A DNA stretch of 64,000 bases from Acorus gramineus (Eukaryota; Streptophyta; Magnoliopsida; Acorales; Acoraceae), in the NCBI GenBank assembly GCA_030737835.1, contig CM060857.1, positions 10,633,397 through 10,697,396 of the forward strand, written 5' to 3'. Within the stretch, counting starts at the first letter, position 1. Every line of letters begins with the position of its first letter. The notes beneath the pieces were generated by a model that saw only the letters and a program-made list of their open reading frames with translations, was not told the origin of the DNA and made no database searches. Both the position numbers and the translations under genes were made by a program. Shown one piece after another: positions 11,773 to 23,034 of the stretch.

Positions 11773-12643
11773 CATTGTCAACATAAAATACCTTTTCTTC
11801 CACCAACTTGTTCACTGCTTAATGTGCAACTTCTGGGGAAACAAAAGAACAACACTGTAAGCCTTAGAGTTGGAGAAAAAAATGCATGTTCTATTAAAAA
11901 AAAAAAATTTGGCAGCATAAAAAATTATGTGAGAGAGTAAGAATGGGCAAGGTAGTGTTCTGTTTGAGATGAAAATAATAGTAAGTGGAGCATAAACAAA
12001 AAAAATTAAGAAAATCCATACGAGTAGGCTGAAAAAACCCAACCAAATAACATCCACAACACACTTCAGAAAAAATATAATAGAGAAAGGGAACTGCACA
12101 GTGTGTGATTTTGTTGGGGTGGACCAAAATAAGTAATAACATTTTAAAAATAATATGAACAAATCTAAAACTTTTAAAATAAAATTGAACCCTATTGAAG
12201 AACATGTTAAAGTGTCCCAAAAAATTATATAAGAGAAAAAGAGAACTGAGAACGGAGTGATTGGTTTGGGACATAATCTAAAATTACAAAAATTTATAGG
12301 ACAAGGAAACAAATTCCACACCTAAAACATATGAGAAGATCGACAAACTACGCACTTTAAAATTGAAGTGGCAACAATTCAAAACTAAAAGAAAATAAAT
12401 AAGAATCCATAACCCAAAACAGAAGCTAACACACCTTCGAAGATCTGAGCAGCAAAGGAAGAGGGACGAAAACAAACAAGTTAGACTGGTCTGAGCAACT
12501 GTTCGGCATTTTAGCGAAGACGAGGGAGTCGGTTCCGAGAGGAGGACGAAGGTCGCAGCGTTCCATTCAGGTTCTGTTTGGGATGAAAATACTCCAAATC
12601 AAATAAGTGGGGACAAGTCGAGGCAATATCATCATTCGTGGTA
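11773..12643. other. AT-rich DNA with no supported gene
   Basis: The long minus-strand ORFs at 11812-12321 are phenylalanine-rich translations of A/T tracts, not coding. A more balanced patch at 12420-12560 (minus) contains an ATG-initiated 27-codon frame but no recognisable product. Confidence 0.4.
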
Positions 12644-12752
12644 TCTAAAATAAACATCATTTGGCATGGATGAAAATTGCAGATTTGATAAGGGTATTTA
12701 AAATAAACATTATTTGGGGCATGGATGAAAATTACAGATTTGATAAGGATAT
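12644..12752. repeat. Tandem repeat of about 55 bp, two copies
   Basis: TAAAATAAACATCATTTGG and CATGGATGAAAATTGCAG are followed immediately by a near-identical second copy. Confidence 0.75.
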
Positions 12753-12799
12753 TTCCCTCAAATGAATGTTTTTTCATAGTATGGTGCTTTTATATATAG

Positions 12800-12805
<6 letters not shown>

Positions 12806-12848
<43 letters not shown>
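12806..12848. repeat. (TA)n microsatellite
   Basis: An uninterrupted TA dinucleotide run of about 43 bp. Confidence 0.9.
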
Positions 12849-12851
<3 letters not shown>

Positions 12852-12877
12852 TAGGTATAGATATAGAAGTATAGATA

Positions 12878-13066
12878 TAGATGTTGTGGTCTATCTTTTT
12901 GTTGGGAATTGTATAGAGAAGAACCACTTGGAGTTGGGGGACGAGAAGAACCCTGATGATGAGCTCGCCACTGAGAAAGAATACCATCGGATGGATCTAG
13001 CTGAATCGGTGGCCCTTGAGAACCTCTGTCCCACATAAATTCAAGCTCTTGTGAATCAAAACCTGA
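12878..13066 (-). other. Isolated exon-like segment, Pro/Ser-rich, unrecognised
   Basis: On the minus strand a frame opens after a stop near 13068 and encodes SGFDSQELEFMWDRGSQ, then PSDGILSQWRAHHQGSS, RPPTPSGSSLYNSQ and KDRP before running into TA repeats. Residue usage looks like real protein. No donor is identified before the TA tract, and I cannot name the family. It may be an exon of a gene broken by insertions or a captured fragment. Confidence 0.35.
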
Positions 13067-13239
13067 TCATATATATATATATATACCATGAACCCATGAG
13101 GGTGCAGATTTCACCCCAGATTGAACCCACAAACAAGAAAATTATAGAGGTTGTATCAGCCCTGAATCATGTGCTTCCACTTCCTATGTACTGGTTTTAA
13201 AGTTTCATGTGTATTTCATAAATTTTATAATTCAGAATT

Positions 13240-14046
13240 TTTTTTTAAAAAAAAATAAACGGTAGGTACTCAGCCTTTAAAATTTTATAAATTATAGAGT
13301 GATGCTCAATTATAAAGCAATAAAAGCAAAAGCATAAATTAGAGAGACCTAAATCCCGGGCAACCACTACTCAGTAGAGGTGAATTCAACTGCAGGAGAG
13401 CCCAGGCCATGAACAAGAAAGACTATTCCTGAATCAATAATTTTCCCTCAACCAAACATATCATACTCGCCAAAGTGCAGAACAGGCCTCAATCGCGGAT
13501 GCATGAAACCACAGCCTTCCAAATGTTTTCAAGATATGGAAAAATCCTCTTGAACAGAGCTTGATTTCTGGCGAGCCACGCCGACCAAACCACAGATGGA
13601 ATGAAGGATTGGGATATCTTAGTCTTACTCCTATCCCCCTGTCTTTGAAGTTGTTTCCCAGCCTCCCACATCTCATCCAGCATGCTAAAACCCATGTTCA
13701 AACCTTTAGCAGCCCCAAGTCACAACCAGATTTGTCTCACAAATGGACAGCCAACCAAAAGGTGCTCCATTGTCTCCTAGAAAATGCAGCTAGTATCCAT
13801 CCCCGGGGACCATCGAGCGCGACGCGTCTTCATAAGGATCTTCCCCAAGTAAACTGTCCAAAGGAAAGCTTTAACCTTGAGTGGAAATTTCAAGCAACAA
13901 ATTTCCTTATACTTACGCGCCATAACCTCCATGACTCCCCGATCCCTTCGCAGCCATCTGCAACAGCTCCTAACCATGAGGTACTCGCTGGGCCTCAGCC
14001 TCCATACCATAAGAAACATCTGGAGCTCCCCGAGGAGAAACAATAG
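13240..14046 (-). pseudogene. LINE (non-LTR retrotransposon) ORF2 C-terminal fragment
   Basis: On the minus strand, running from 14046 downward, the translation gives CCLKFPLKVKAFLWTVYLG, then DTSCIF. The F-P-L-K-V-K-x-F-L-W core is the zinc-binding region found after reverse transcriptase in plant LINEs. Frames then break, resuming at 13676-13461 with the SFHLWFGRRGSPEI segment. Stops and frameshifts make it dead. The 5' end is truncated at about 14046, as is usual for LINEs. The 3' end probably reaches the mixed T/A run near 13240. Confidence 0.7.
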
Positions 14047-14722
14047 AGAGGAAGTGAATTAAAATATTCTCACATAGAGCCATCTAAAATCATGTTCACA
14101 AGCTTTGACAGTACTGAACGTGAAAAATAAATAATTAAGAATTTATTTATGAAATTAGTACCTTCAATCAATTATATAACAGAAAAAAAAAAACACATGC
14201 TGCAACATAATTTCATCACAGACCAAAATATACAAACATGGAAGGACAATTATAATTTACAAAAGCCTACTCACACTTAATGCCCACCCATTTGCATCTT
14301 GCCATCCATTTAGAAATCTACATTCTAATTAGGATAAAAAAACAAAACCACCCTCCATATCCCCCCTAACACCACGCTCACTAATCCAGGTGTATGGATC
14401 AATCGAATGCCTTCCTGACAGGACTTAGGAGCTAACACCCATAATGTCCCCTAAAATGCTATAGTTTCGTTCATTCCAAATCATCCAGAGGCCTGATAAT
14501 GATACGATCACCAAACCAATCTGTCTTTACTGTTAGGAATTCTAAAGCAAACCCCAGTAATAATATTAGGAACAACTAAAAAGAACCCTCCAAACCAGAC
14601 ATGTAAACTCACAGTTTGCAAATAGGTAGTCCATCCAAACTCCAAAGGACACAAGCATTTCACACACCATATATCTGTAGCAAGACATCCTAAACTCCAA
14701 CCAAAAAGATGTTAAGTATATC
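14047..14722 (-). other. Possible further LINE remnant
   Basis: The minus strand at about 14515-14460 encodes GLWMIWNERN, resembling the terminal W-x-I-W-x-E-R-N motif of plant LINE ORF2. The surrounding frames are broken. The LARD-like element inserts at its right edge (ATATC, 14718-14722). Confidence 0.35.
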
Positions 14723-15475
14723 TGTTGTGCGTAACACACAAATATTAGGCTAAACACAAATTCTTATAATTATCCCACTAAGAATATAGACATCAAATAA
14801 ATATATTAAATCATGCATATTCTAAAATATATAGTAAAAGCATGAAATAAAAGAGTTAGAGATTAGAAAATATATCCGGAAATGTGGAAGCGAGTGAAGA
14901 CACTCTGTCCTTGTTGAATAAGACCCCTTCACGCACATGGTTGAATGGCTCCTACCACTGAGAGATACGACCACAACAGGTTTTGTTCTTCCGGGGTGCG
15001 AGCTACGGAAGAACCACGTTGAACAGACTACGATCCTTTCAGACGCCCAGATTAGGAATTGGATCAAACAACAAGATGTTGGGAACTATGACTTGGAGGA
15101 AAAATGATTTTCATAAAATCTATAACACAGTGGGATCGGCTATGTTGGCTAAAACACCACTACACATAAGGGCTTATTTCTCTTATTATATTCCTTTTAT
15201 GCATGAGCTAGCCATGAATATTTATAGTCACAACACACATGAAAACGTATATGCTTTAAATTCTAATGGACAATCAAAATTAATTGTAACCATTTATATG
15301 CTAATGAAACCGATTTCAATTGAAACGTTTTTCCCCTTTAATTCCCATCCTCCACTAAATAATGAAGGTAGGAGTTAAAATGCATGCAATGATTTCATTT
15401 GTAACTCATGCAATAAAAATGCTAAGAGGGTTTAATATGGACAGATGCAATTTTTGATCACTTAAAATTCCAACA
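14723..15475 (-). repeat. 3' LTR of the LARD-like element
   Basis: This is the 753-bp copy on the window's left. It includes a 131-codon plus-strand open frame (14983-15378) that exists only because it is present in both LTRs; it has no family resemblance. Confidence 0.92.
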
Positions 15476-17867
15476 ATCCCCCACTGATCGAAAATGCATA
15501 TGACACAATAAAATGGATAGAGGAAGGAATAAATTGATCTGGAATGGAGGTGAATTGATCTGGACATCTTATACCATGTAATAGGTGAAGATATTTTCTG
15601 GGTTTAAACATTCACTTAGTGTAAATCATATCCCCCGGAGAAGCCTGAATAGACAAAGTCTTTGAATTCAACCCCTTTAGCCCGGTTTCATTGATCACAC
15701 ACATGGTACATGATATGAGTCTTGTTCTGTGGGATAGCACGTTACGGCCATCTGCTCGTATCCTTTCTTGAGAGCTTTAGAGATTTAGCCCAAATCTCAA
15801 AGAACGCGGCCCCACGTCCGTGCACTCATATAGGTGAGTTCTCCAGAGTGCCTGCATGGACCACACCCTGTCCGAAAAGGACTCGAACCCATTAAGAGCA
15901 TTAGCTCAACCTACTTCCACTACAGTTAGCACTGTTACCATAGGGATGGGTTAGAGGAGTTTTTCCTTTACAGTACTCACAAGTTTACCCGTACAGCTTC
16001 GTTAACCCCTTGAAAACCATCTTCATGGGATCTCCAATCACAATGGTAGGGAGCCCACTGCAGGTAATTTTTTAATGGGCTTAACCCACATCCCCCTCGG
16101 TCTTGATATTAAGGACGAGTCATCTCGCAAGTCCTTTAGTGAAGTTCTCTGCAACCTCACAAACTTGAGTTATATTCCTTTAGATATAAGGTGAATTGAC
16201 TCAAGTTTTATTTATAGTTGTCTAGACATATTCATTTTCTTTTCCCAATATTTTGTAGTCTCTCTCTCAATATTTTTTTTTTTTTATATATATATAATTA
16301 ATGAGGTATGTCTCCCCCCACATTTAGGATATATAAATTACCAATGTAATTTTATGATATATTTTCACAAATACCCCCACATTTAGAGACTACCAAAAAT
16401 AATTTGGGATATGAATACATGCAAAAATATTCTCTACAAATAAATCACAAATTTTTTTTAAATTTATTTATGCATGCAAGCAATAAAACTTGGTCATCAT
16501 CACATGAGCATACAAACATATAGAATATATAATAACTCGCATGTTAATCATGATTTCACTATAAGAGTATGCAATTGACCAAGATATATAAGCATGATTA
16601 CCACAAAATTATTTAATATGACCATTAATAATTAAGGTAATCAAAAGTTAAGTCTGTACTCACATACCTCGGATAGACTATTTGTCACTGAATATTCTTT
16701 TAGAATACCATAATATAATACACGAAATATAAAGACCACATGAAGAATACCAATAGTCTCCTTGCTCACCAGTAAAATAGGGCTAGGTCACAAATCACAG
16801 ATAATATAATGAGAATTCTGAATAAATGATAATAGTGACCGAGAGAAGAATTCCAATAGTCTCAACGGTCAAATAATATAGAACTCCGTTGATTCAATCC
16901 CATGTCAAAATATTATTAGAATATCAATAGCCTTAAAATAATCATGTCTTCCTTGAAAATAATATATATATCAATAGAATGCTGGATCAAACGAAGCGCT
17001 GACGCTGATCAAACGACGGAGACATTAGCACGGGCATGATAACAGGCGTTGTGGAATACGGCCATCAATAGCCCCACCATACTATCACGTTCATAGAAAT
17101 AAACCACGTCGATGTACATGGATAACGTACATGGAAACAAATTAAACGGTTAGAAGGCACTAATGCTAGGTGAATTCATGCTCCTAATACCTATGCAAAG
17201 CAGAGCCTGTAAATGCCATTTAAAATGTTGAATATAAATATTCATACAACGGTTATATGTAGATGTCCACGCTGTTATTTCATGCAAACGTTTATAACAT
17301 GCATGCAGACATTTATAATTTCTTGCATGCAATTATAAAAGATCCAGAAAATAATTGTTCAAGAAATAACATGCATGTATTTTGTCATGCATATATAAAT
17401 ATATATTTTAAATTTAATCACTTGTGTTATTAATGTCTCCGGATATATGACCATTAGGTTGGAGAATACTCAATTCAAGAAAAAAAAAAGCATGCAAATA
17501 TAAAATCAATTGAACGTATCAAATTTCAACCATACGATTTAATGCATACAATAATAAAGCGTACGTCCCAATTTTCATGCATGAAATGATAAAGGATCTT
17601 AAAATAGATGGAGCACAAAAGAAAAAACATGTATTATTTATTTACATATTTCTTCTCGGATATGCTATCATTAATCAAGCATTTCATGCATGCAGGAATA
17701 TGATCATGCCATAAACAGTTTTATTTATCCAATATATTGACTAATCAATATATGCATGATCACAAAAATTGGTATACCAGCATATTTTCCATCATCTCAA
17801 ATATAATAAAATTATATTAGCATGTATTCATTTCAAATATAAGAATTTGTGTACTTATTCACCGAGT
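15476..17867 (-). other. Internal non-coding region of the LARD-like element
   Basis: 2.4 kb of AT-rich DNA without an ORF longer than about 60 codons. The 15600-16200 portion, next to the 3' LTR, is less AT-rich and may be an old coding relic, but I could not recognise a protein. The rest is low-complexity, with many TGCATG words. Confidence 0.7.
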
Positions 17868-18620
17868 TGTTGTGCGTAACACACAAATATTAGGCTAAAC
17901 ACAAATTCTTATAATTATCCCACTAAGAATATAGACATCGAATAAATATATTAAATCATGCATATTCTAAAATATATAGTAAAAGCATGAAATAAAAGAG
18001 TTAGAGATTAGAAAATGTATCCGAAAATGTGGAAGCGAGTGAAGACACTCTGTCCTCGGTGAATAAGCCCCCCTCACGCACAGGGTTGAATGGCTCCTAT
18101 CACTGAAAGATACGACCACAACAGGTTTTGTTCTTTCGGGGTGCGAGCTACGAAAGAACCACGTTAAACAGACTACGATCCTTTCAGACGTCTAGATTAG
18201 GAATTAGATCAAACAACAAGATGTTGGGAACTATGACTTGGAGGAAAAATGATTTTCATAAAATCTATAACACAGTGGGATCGGCTATGTTGGCTAAAAC
18301 ACCACTACACATAAGGGCTTATTTCTCTTATTATATTCCTTTGATGCATGAGCTAGCCATGAATATTTATAGTCACAACACGCATGAAAATGTATATGCT
18401 TTAAATTCTAATAGACAATCAAAATTAATTGTAACCATTTATATGCTAATGAAACCAATTTCAATTGAAACGTTTTTCCCCTTTAATTCCCATCCTCCAC
18501 TAAATAATGAAGGTAGGAGTTAAAATGCATGCAATGATTTCATTTGTAACTCATGTAATAAAAATGCTAAGAGGGTTTAATATGGACAGATGCAATTTTT
18601 TATTACTTAAAATTCCAACA
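17868..18620 (-). repeat. 5' LTR of the LARD-like element
   Basis: The 753-bp partner of 14723-15475. It is followed by the ATATC target duplication at 18621-18625. Confidence 0.92.
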
Positions 18621-18812
18621 ATATCTACAGCAACCATTGTCAGAGCTAGTGATTTGCCAAATAAGTTTTAAAAGCCGAAATTTTCATGTTGAAGCTTGTT
18701 TCTAAAATTGGCAGTTCAGTTTCTTACTTTTGTCTCCATTTCAACCGTGAATACCGTATATTTCAAAGGAGGGCATTAATAATTCTTGTGAAACCGTGTA
18801 TTTTCATGGTGC

Positions 18813-18998
18813 TGTTACGATTTCGGATCTTGGGATACAATCAATCAAAAGAAATAAATAAACAAATCGAAGCAAAGACCCAAAAATTTTACGTGGTTCG
18901 GCAAATCTTGCCTACGTCGACGGAGCACGACTCCCGTCCAACCCTGCGTAGCGCCAATAATCCTCTGCGCACATCATCAGGCTCCACAATATATAACA
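18813..18998 (-). repeat. 3' LTR of the copia element (internally deleted)
   Basis: It aligns end to end with 23274-23547 but lacks about 88 bp between GGAGCAC and GACTCCC. The sequence on either side of the gap shares GAGC, pointing to a microhomology deletion. About 10-11 further differences are counted in 186 bp. Confidence 0.9.
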
Positions 18999-19080
18999 AT
19001 CTCCCACTTGGAGACTGAACTAAGAGTAAATAACTTCTATCAAATGATTGATCTATAATCTGGTGTGCTCATCCCTGTCC

Positions 19081-22000
19081 TCAAGCTAGAAGACCAACTG
19101 AAGCTGCGCACAGCTCCAGTTTCTCTGTAGTCACTGTCTTAGTCAACATGTCAGCTGGATTCTTGCTTCCCTGGATCTTCTCAAGCATTAGACTCCCATC
19201 ATCCAAAAGCGTCCTGATGAAATGATAACGAAGTCCTATGTGCTTAGTCCTCGAATGAAATGCTGAATTTTTCGCCAAGTGTATAGCGCTCTGACTATCA
19301 CTATGCAAAACATTCTTTGTCTGTCTGAATCCCAACTCTGTCAACAAGCCCTGTAACCATATCATCTCTTTACTAGCCTCTGTCACAGCTATATACTCTG
19401 CCTCTGTAGTGGATAAAGCAACAATCTTCTGTATTTGTGAAATCCAACTAACAGCAGTAGTACCTACTGTAAAGACATAACCAGTAGTGCTCCTCCTATG
19501 ATCAACCTCGCCAGCAAAGTCTGCATCTACAAAACCCTGTAGCCTCAACTCGCCCCTGCTGAAATATAAGCATCTATCAGTCGTACCTCGCAAGTATCTA
19601 AGTATCCACTTTACTGCTTCCCAGTGTTGCTTGCCTGGATCTGACATGAATCTGCTCACAGCTCCCACTGCATAGGCTATATCTGGTCTCGTGCTAACCA
19701 TGGCATACATCAAACTTCCAATCGCTGAGGCATATGGAACATTAGCCATGAAGTTTCTCTCCTCCTCCGTTTTGGGACTTTGATCTTTGGACAGTTTGAA
19801 ATGACTAGCCAAGGGTGTGCTAACTGCCTTAGCATCAGACATGCTAAACCTCTGCAAAACACGATTAATGTATTCAGCCTGAGACAACTGCAAAGTACCT
19901 CTCTGCTTGTCCCTCGTAATCCTCATCCCAAGGATCTTCTTTGCTGGACCCAGATCTTTCATATCAAACTCAGTTGATAATTGCTTCTTCAAGTTCCTGA
20001 TTTCATCCATATCTGAACCAGCCACTAACATGTCATCAACATAAAGTAGCAAAATAATATAACTGGAATCAAACCTCTTGAAGTAGCAGCAATGATCAGC
20101 GTTGCACTTGTGGTAGCCAGTTCGCTGCATGAAGCTATCAAATTTCTTGTACCACTGTCTTGGAGCCTGTTTTAAGCCATACAAGCTCCTCTTCAACTTG
20201 CAAACGAGTTTCTCCTTGCCCTTCACTATGAAACCCTCTGGTTGCTGCATGTATATCTCCTCCTCTAAGTCACCATGCAAAAAAGCAGTTTTGACATCTA
20301 ACTGCTCAAGATGCAGACCCTCGGATGCAACGATACTCAAAACTGACCGAATGGTAGTCAGTTTCACAACTGGTGAGAAAATGTCGGTGTAGTCAATCCC
20401 CTCTTTCTGCTGAAAGCCTTTGACCACTAATCTCGCCTTGTATCTCTTAGAGCCATCCTGCTCCTCTTTGACTCGATACACCCATTTGTTGTGAAGAGCC
20501 TTCTTCTCCATGGGTAACTCAGCTAGCTCCCATGTCTCGTTGGAGATGAGTGACTTCATCTCATCTTCCATAGCAAACTCCCACTTGCTAGCATCCTCTC
20601 CTTGACATGCGTCAAAATAGCATTCAGGTTCACCTGCATCAGTCAGTAATAAATAATTCATGTACCTTCTGTTCGGAACATGTGGACGGGTGGATCTCCT
20701 GAGTGGAGGAGGCTCAGGAGCTGGGGCCTGTGGCATATCAACTTGCTGTTGATTATTCTGTGGTGTAGTTTCCTCTCTCTGAGATCTGTCAACTATTTGC
20801 TGTGACACTCTAACTACTGCAGTATTGTTAGGCTCAAAATAAACAGGATCAATATTCTTCGAATCACTAGACTGTGTTGCATTTCTGTCCTTGTACATCA
20901 GCTTTTCATTGAATATGACATCTCTACTTCTTATAACCTTTTTCTTTTGGTCATCCCAAAAACGATAACCAAAATCATCACCACCATATCCAATAAAAGT
21001 GCATTTTAGTGATTTAGAGTCAAGCTTACTCCTAGCATTATCACTAATGTGTACATATGAAACACAACCGAAAACTTTCAAATGAGAAAGGTTTACCTCT
21101 TTGCCGCTCCATACCTCCTCTGGTATCTTGTGGTCCAAAGGTACTGATGGTCCTCGGTTGATCAGGTAAGATGCTGTGTTGACTGCTTCTGCCCAGAACT
21201 GCTTTGGTAGACCTGACTGTATACGCATGCTTCTGGCTCTCTCAGTCAATGTTCGATTCATCCGCTCTGCTATACCATTCTGTTGTGGAGTCCCTTGCAC
21301 AGTTCTCTCTAATCTGATTCCACTATCATAACAGAATTTCTTGAAATTGGTGTCTTCATACTCACCACCATTGTCGGACCTCAGCCTCTTGATTCTCAAG
21401 CCTGTTGCATTTTCCACCATTGCCTTCCACTTCTTGAACACTTCAAACACCTCTGATTTCTGTCTCAAGAAGTAAACCCATACCTTCCTGGAATGGTCAT
21501 CAATGAAAGTCACAAAATATGACTTTCCGCTAATGGATGAGACCGCAGCCGGTCCCCAGACATCTGTGTGAATCAACTCAAGCTTATTCTGCTTCGGAGT
21601 TCTGCCACACGTCTTGAAACTGATCCTCTTCTGCTTTCCAAAGATACAACTCTCGCACAAGTCGATATCAACTGACTGCAATCCTGGCAATCTCCCCATC
21701 GAGTGCATGACTTTAAGTCCCTTTTGACTCATGTGACCAAGTCTCTGATGCCATATATTGGGATCATCCTTGCTGTTAGCAACTGCAATAGAACCACAAG
21801 CATCAGTTGTCACATAAAGAGTACCAGTCATTTTACCTCGTGCAACGATCAATGAGCCTCTCGAAACCTTCCAGCTGTCACTACTGAAGGTTGTCATATA
21901 GCCTTCCTTTGCTAGCTGCCCAACTGAAATCAGGTTCTTTCTTAGGTCAGGAATGTGTCTGACATCATTCAATTCCCATACAGAGCCATTCAGCTTGATC

Positions 22001-23034
22001 TGCACTTTACCCTTGCCGACCACATCGCATGGTTGATCATCACCAAGGTACACCTTCCCAAAGCTGCCTGGGACGTAATTTCTGAGAAGATCTTTGTTAG
22101 AGGTCGCGTGAAACGATGCACCAGAATCCATCACCCAAGAATCGGACTTGTTCTCCATGGAACAAATCAATGCATCATCTGATTCTTCTGAAAGAACATT
22201 GGATTCATTCTTGTTGTGTGTTTCTTTCTTCTCTGACCTGCACTGATTTCTGTAATGTCCAGTTTTACCACAATTCCAGCACTCAATAATCTTCTTCGCA
22301 TTCTGATTTTGATTATTGTTGGAATTGCTTGGGTTTCTCGATTTGGATCTGCCGTTCCTCGATTTTGATTTGCCACGCCCATTGCCCTTGTTTGAACTTC
22401 TGCCTCTGCTATCAACATTCAACGCTGATCCGGAAGTGGAACCACCATCTGCTTGTCGCCTGATCTCCTCTGTCATAATCAGATTCACCACATCATCGAA
22501 CTTCAATTTTTTCTTTCCTGTAGAGGAACTGATCGCGGTAACAGTGCCGTTCCAACTCTCGGGTAACTGCCCGAGGATCAATAAAGCACGGATCTCATCA
22601 TCGAAAACGAGATCGACTGAATTTAATTGATCCGTAACTTCATTAAATTCGTTGAGATGATCCTTGAAATTGCAATCTTCGGTCATCTTCATATTGAATA
22701 ACTTCTTAATGAGACGCACCTTATTTGCCGCAGAAGGCTGTTCATACATCTTGGACAGTTTGGCCATGAGAGCAGTCGTGGATGTCTCATTCTTGACATT
22801 AAAGGCTATATGCCTCGACAGCGTCTTCCTGACTGCGCCGAGAGCCTTCCGATCTAACAGATCCCACGCCGCTTGCTCCATCTCTTCTGGTTTCTCTTTC
22901 AACGGTTGATAGAGATCTTTCTCGTACAGATGATCCTCCACCTGCATCTTCCAGTAGCCAAAGTTTGTGCCATCAAATTTCTCGATTTTAGATAATTCCT
23001 TATCTGAATCCATTGCTCCCACTCGAATAGACAC
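19081..23034 (-). CDS. Copia gag-pol polyprotein, intact 1317 codons
   Basis: One uninterrupted frame encodes every copia domain in order. These are Gag (about residues 10-240, KFDGTNFGYWKMQVEDHLY near the start), a CCHC knuckle CWNCGKTGHYRNQC (about 251-264) and the aspartic protease motif WVMDSGASFH (about 300). Next come the integrase HHCC region (HQRLGHMSQKG, CESCIFGKQ) and catalytic core (HTDVWGP near 486, FIDDHSR, SDNGGEY). Reverse transcriptase follows, with LLYVDDMLVAGSD near 998, then RNase H with FVDADFAG, TTEAEYIAV and ADMLTKTV. Length is typical of the TNT1-like group. The first ATG (23034) lies inside a degenerate copy of the leader tandem repeat; the second (23013, MDSDKELSKIEKFDG) matches relatives better and may be the true start. 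Confidence 0.95.
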   Translation of the reverse strand: MSIRVGAMDSDKELSKIEKFDGTNFGYWKMQVEDHLYEKDLYQPLKEKPEEMEQAAWDLLDRKALGAVRKTLSRHIAFNVKNETSTTALMAKLSKMYEQPSAANKVRLIKKLFNMKMTEDCNFKDHLNEFNEVTDQLNSVDLVFDDEIRALLILGQLPESWNGTVTAISSSTGKKKLKFDDVVNLIMTEEIRRQADGGSTSGSALNVDSRGRSSNKGNGRGKSKSRNGRSKSRNPSNSNNNQNQNAKKIIECWNCGKTGHYRNQCRSEKKETHNKNESNVLSEESDDALICSMENKSDSWVMDSGASFHATSNKDLLRNYVPGSFGKVYLGDDQPCDVVGKGKVQIKLNGSVWELNDVRHIPDLRKNLISVGQLAKEGYMTTFSSDSWKVSRGSLIVARGKMTGTLYVTTDACGSIAVANSKDDPNIWHQRLGHMSQKGLKVMHSMGRLPGLQSVDIDLCESCIFGKQKRISFKTCGRTPKQNKLELIHTDVWGPAAVSSISGKSYFVTFIDDHSRKVWVYFLRQKSEVFEVFKKWKAMVENATGLRIKRLRSDNGGEYEDTNFKKFCYDSGIRLERTVQGTPQQNGIAERMNRTLTERARSMRIQSGLPKQFWAEAVNTASYLINRGPSVPLDHKIPEEVWSGKEVNLSHLKVFGCVSYVHISDNARSKLDSKSLKCTFIGYGGDDFGYRFWDDQKKKVIRSRDVIFNEKLMYKDRNATQSSDSKNIDPVYFEPNNTAVVRVSQQIVDRSQREETTPQNNQQQVDMPQAPAPEPPPLRRSTRPHVPNRRYMNYLLLTDAGEPECYFDACQGEDASKWEFAMEDEMKSLISNETWELAELPMEKKALHNKWVYRVKEEQDGSKRYKARLVVKGFQQKEGIDYTDIFSPVVKLTTIRSVLSIVASEGLHLEQLDVKTAFLHGDLEEEIYMQQPEGFIVKGKEKLVCKLKRSLYGLKQAPRQWYKKFDSFMQRTGYHKCNADHCCYFKRFDSSYIILLLYVDDMLVAGSDMDEIRNLKKQLSTEFDMKDLGPAKKILGMRITRDKQRGTLQLSQAEYINRVLQRFSMSDAKAVSTPLASHFKLSKDQSPKTEEERNFMANVPYASAIGSLMYAMVSTRPDIAYAVGAVSRFMSDPGKQHWEAVKWILRYLRGTTDRCLYFSRGELRLQGFVDADFAGEVDHRRSTTGYVFTVGTTAVSWISQIQKIVALSTTEAEYIAVTEASKEMIWLQGLLTELGFRQTKNVLHSDSQSAIHLAKNSAFHSRTKHIGLRYHFIRTLLDDGSLMLEKIQGSKNPADMLTKTVTTEKLELCAASVGLLA

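Larger units (their letters stand above)
14723..18620 (-). mobile_element. Non-autonomous LTR retrotransposon (LARD-like)
   Basis: Two equal 753-bp LTRs (14723-15475 and 17868-18620) flank 2392 bp. The element is on the minus strand: LTRs read TGTTGGAATTTTAAG...CGCACAACA, and the polypurine tract AGTGGGGGAT lies just inside the 3' LTR (15476-15485 on the plus strand). The perfect 5-bp duplication ATATC is at 14718-14722 and 18621-18625. By eye the LTRs differ at about 24 positions (near 97% identity), mostly transitions. The internal region has no gag or pol. No tRNA-iMet primer site follows the 5' LTR; the sequence there is ACTCGGTGAATAAG. It must depend on proteins from another element. Confidence 0.92.

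Noticed and set aside
11812-12321. 169-codon minus-strand ORF, rich in Phe/Ile/Leu, superficially a membrane protein
   Set aside because: The translation follows A/T-rich tracts. An overlapping ORF in another frame looks equally hydrophobic, and there are no motifs or splice sites.
12758-13036. Calling the whole 92-codon minus-strand ORF a gene
   Set aside because: Its C-terminal half is a Tyr/Ile translation of TA repeats. Only the N-terminal part looks coding and is listed as an orphan segment.
15476-17867. Decayed gag-pol in the LARD-like interior
   Set aside because: I looked on the element strand for RT, integrase and RNase H motifs and found none, so I call the interior non-coding.
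14983-18523. Two matching 131-codon plus-strand ORFs (14983-15378 and 18128-18523), apparently a conserved gene pair
   Set aside because: They lie inside the two LTRs of one element, antisense to it. They are alike because the LTRs are copies. No family resemblance.
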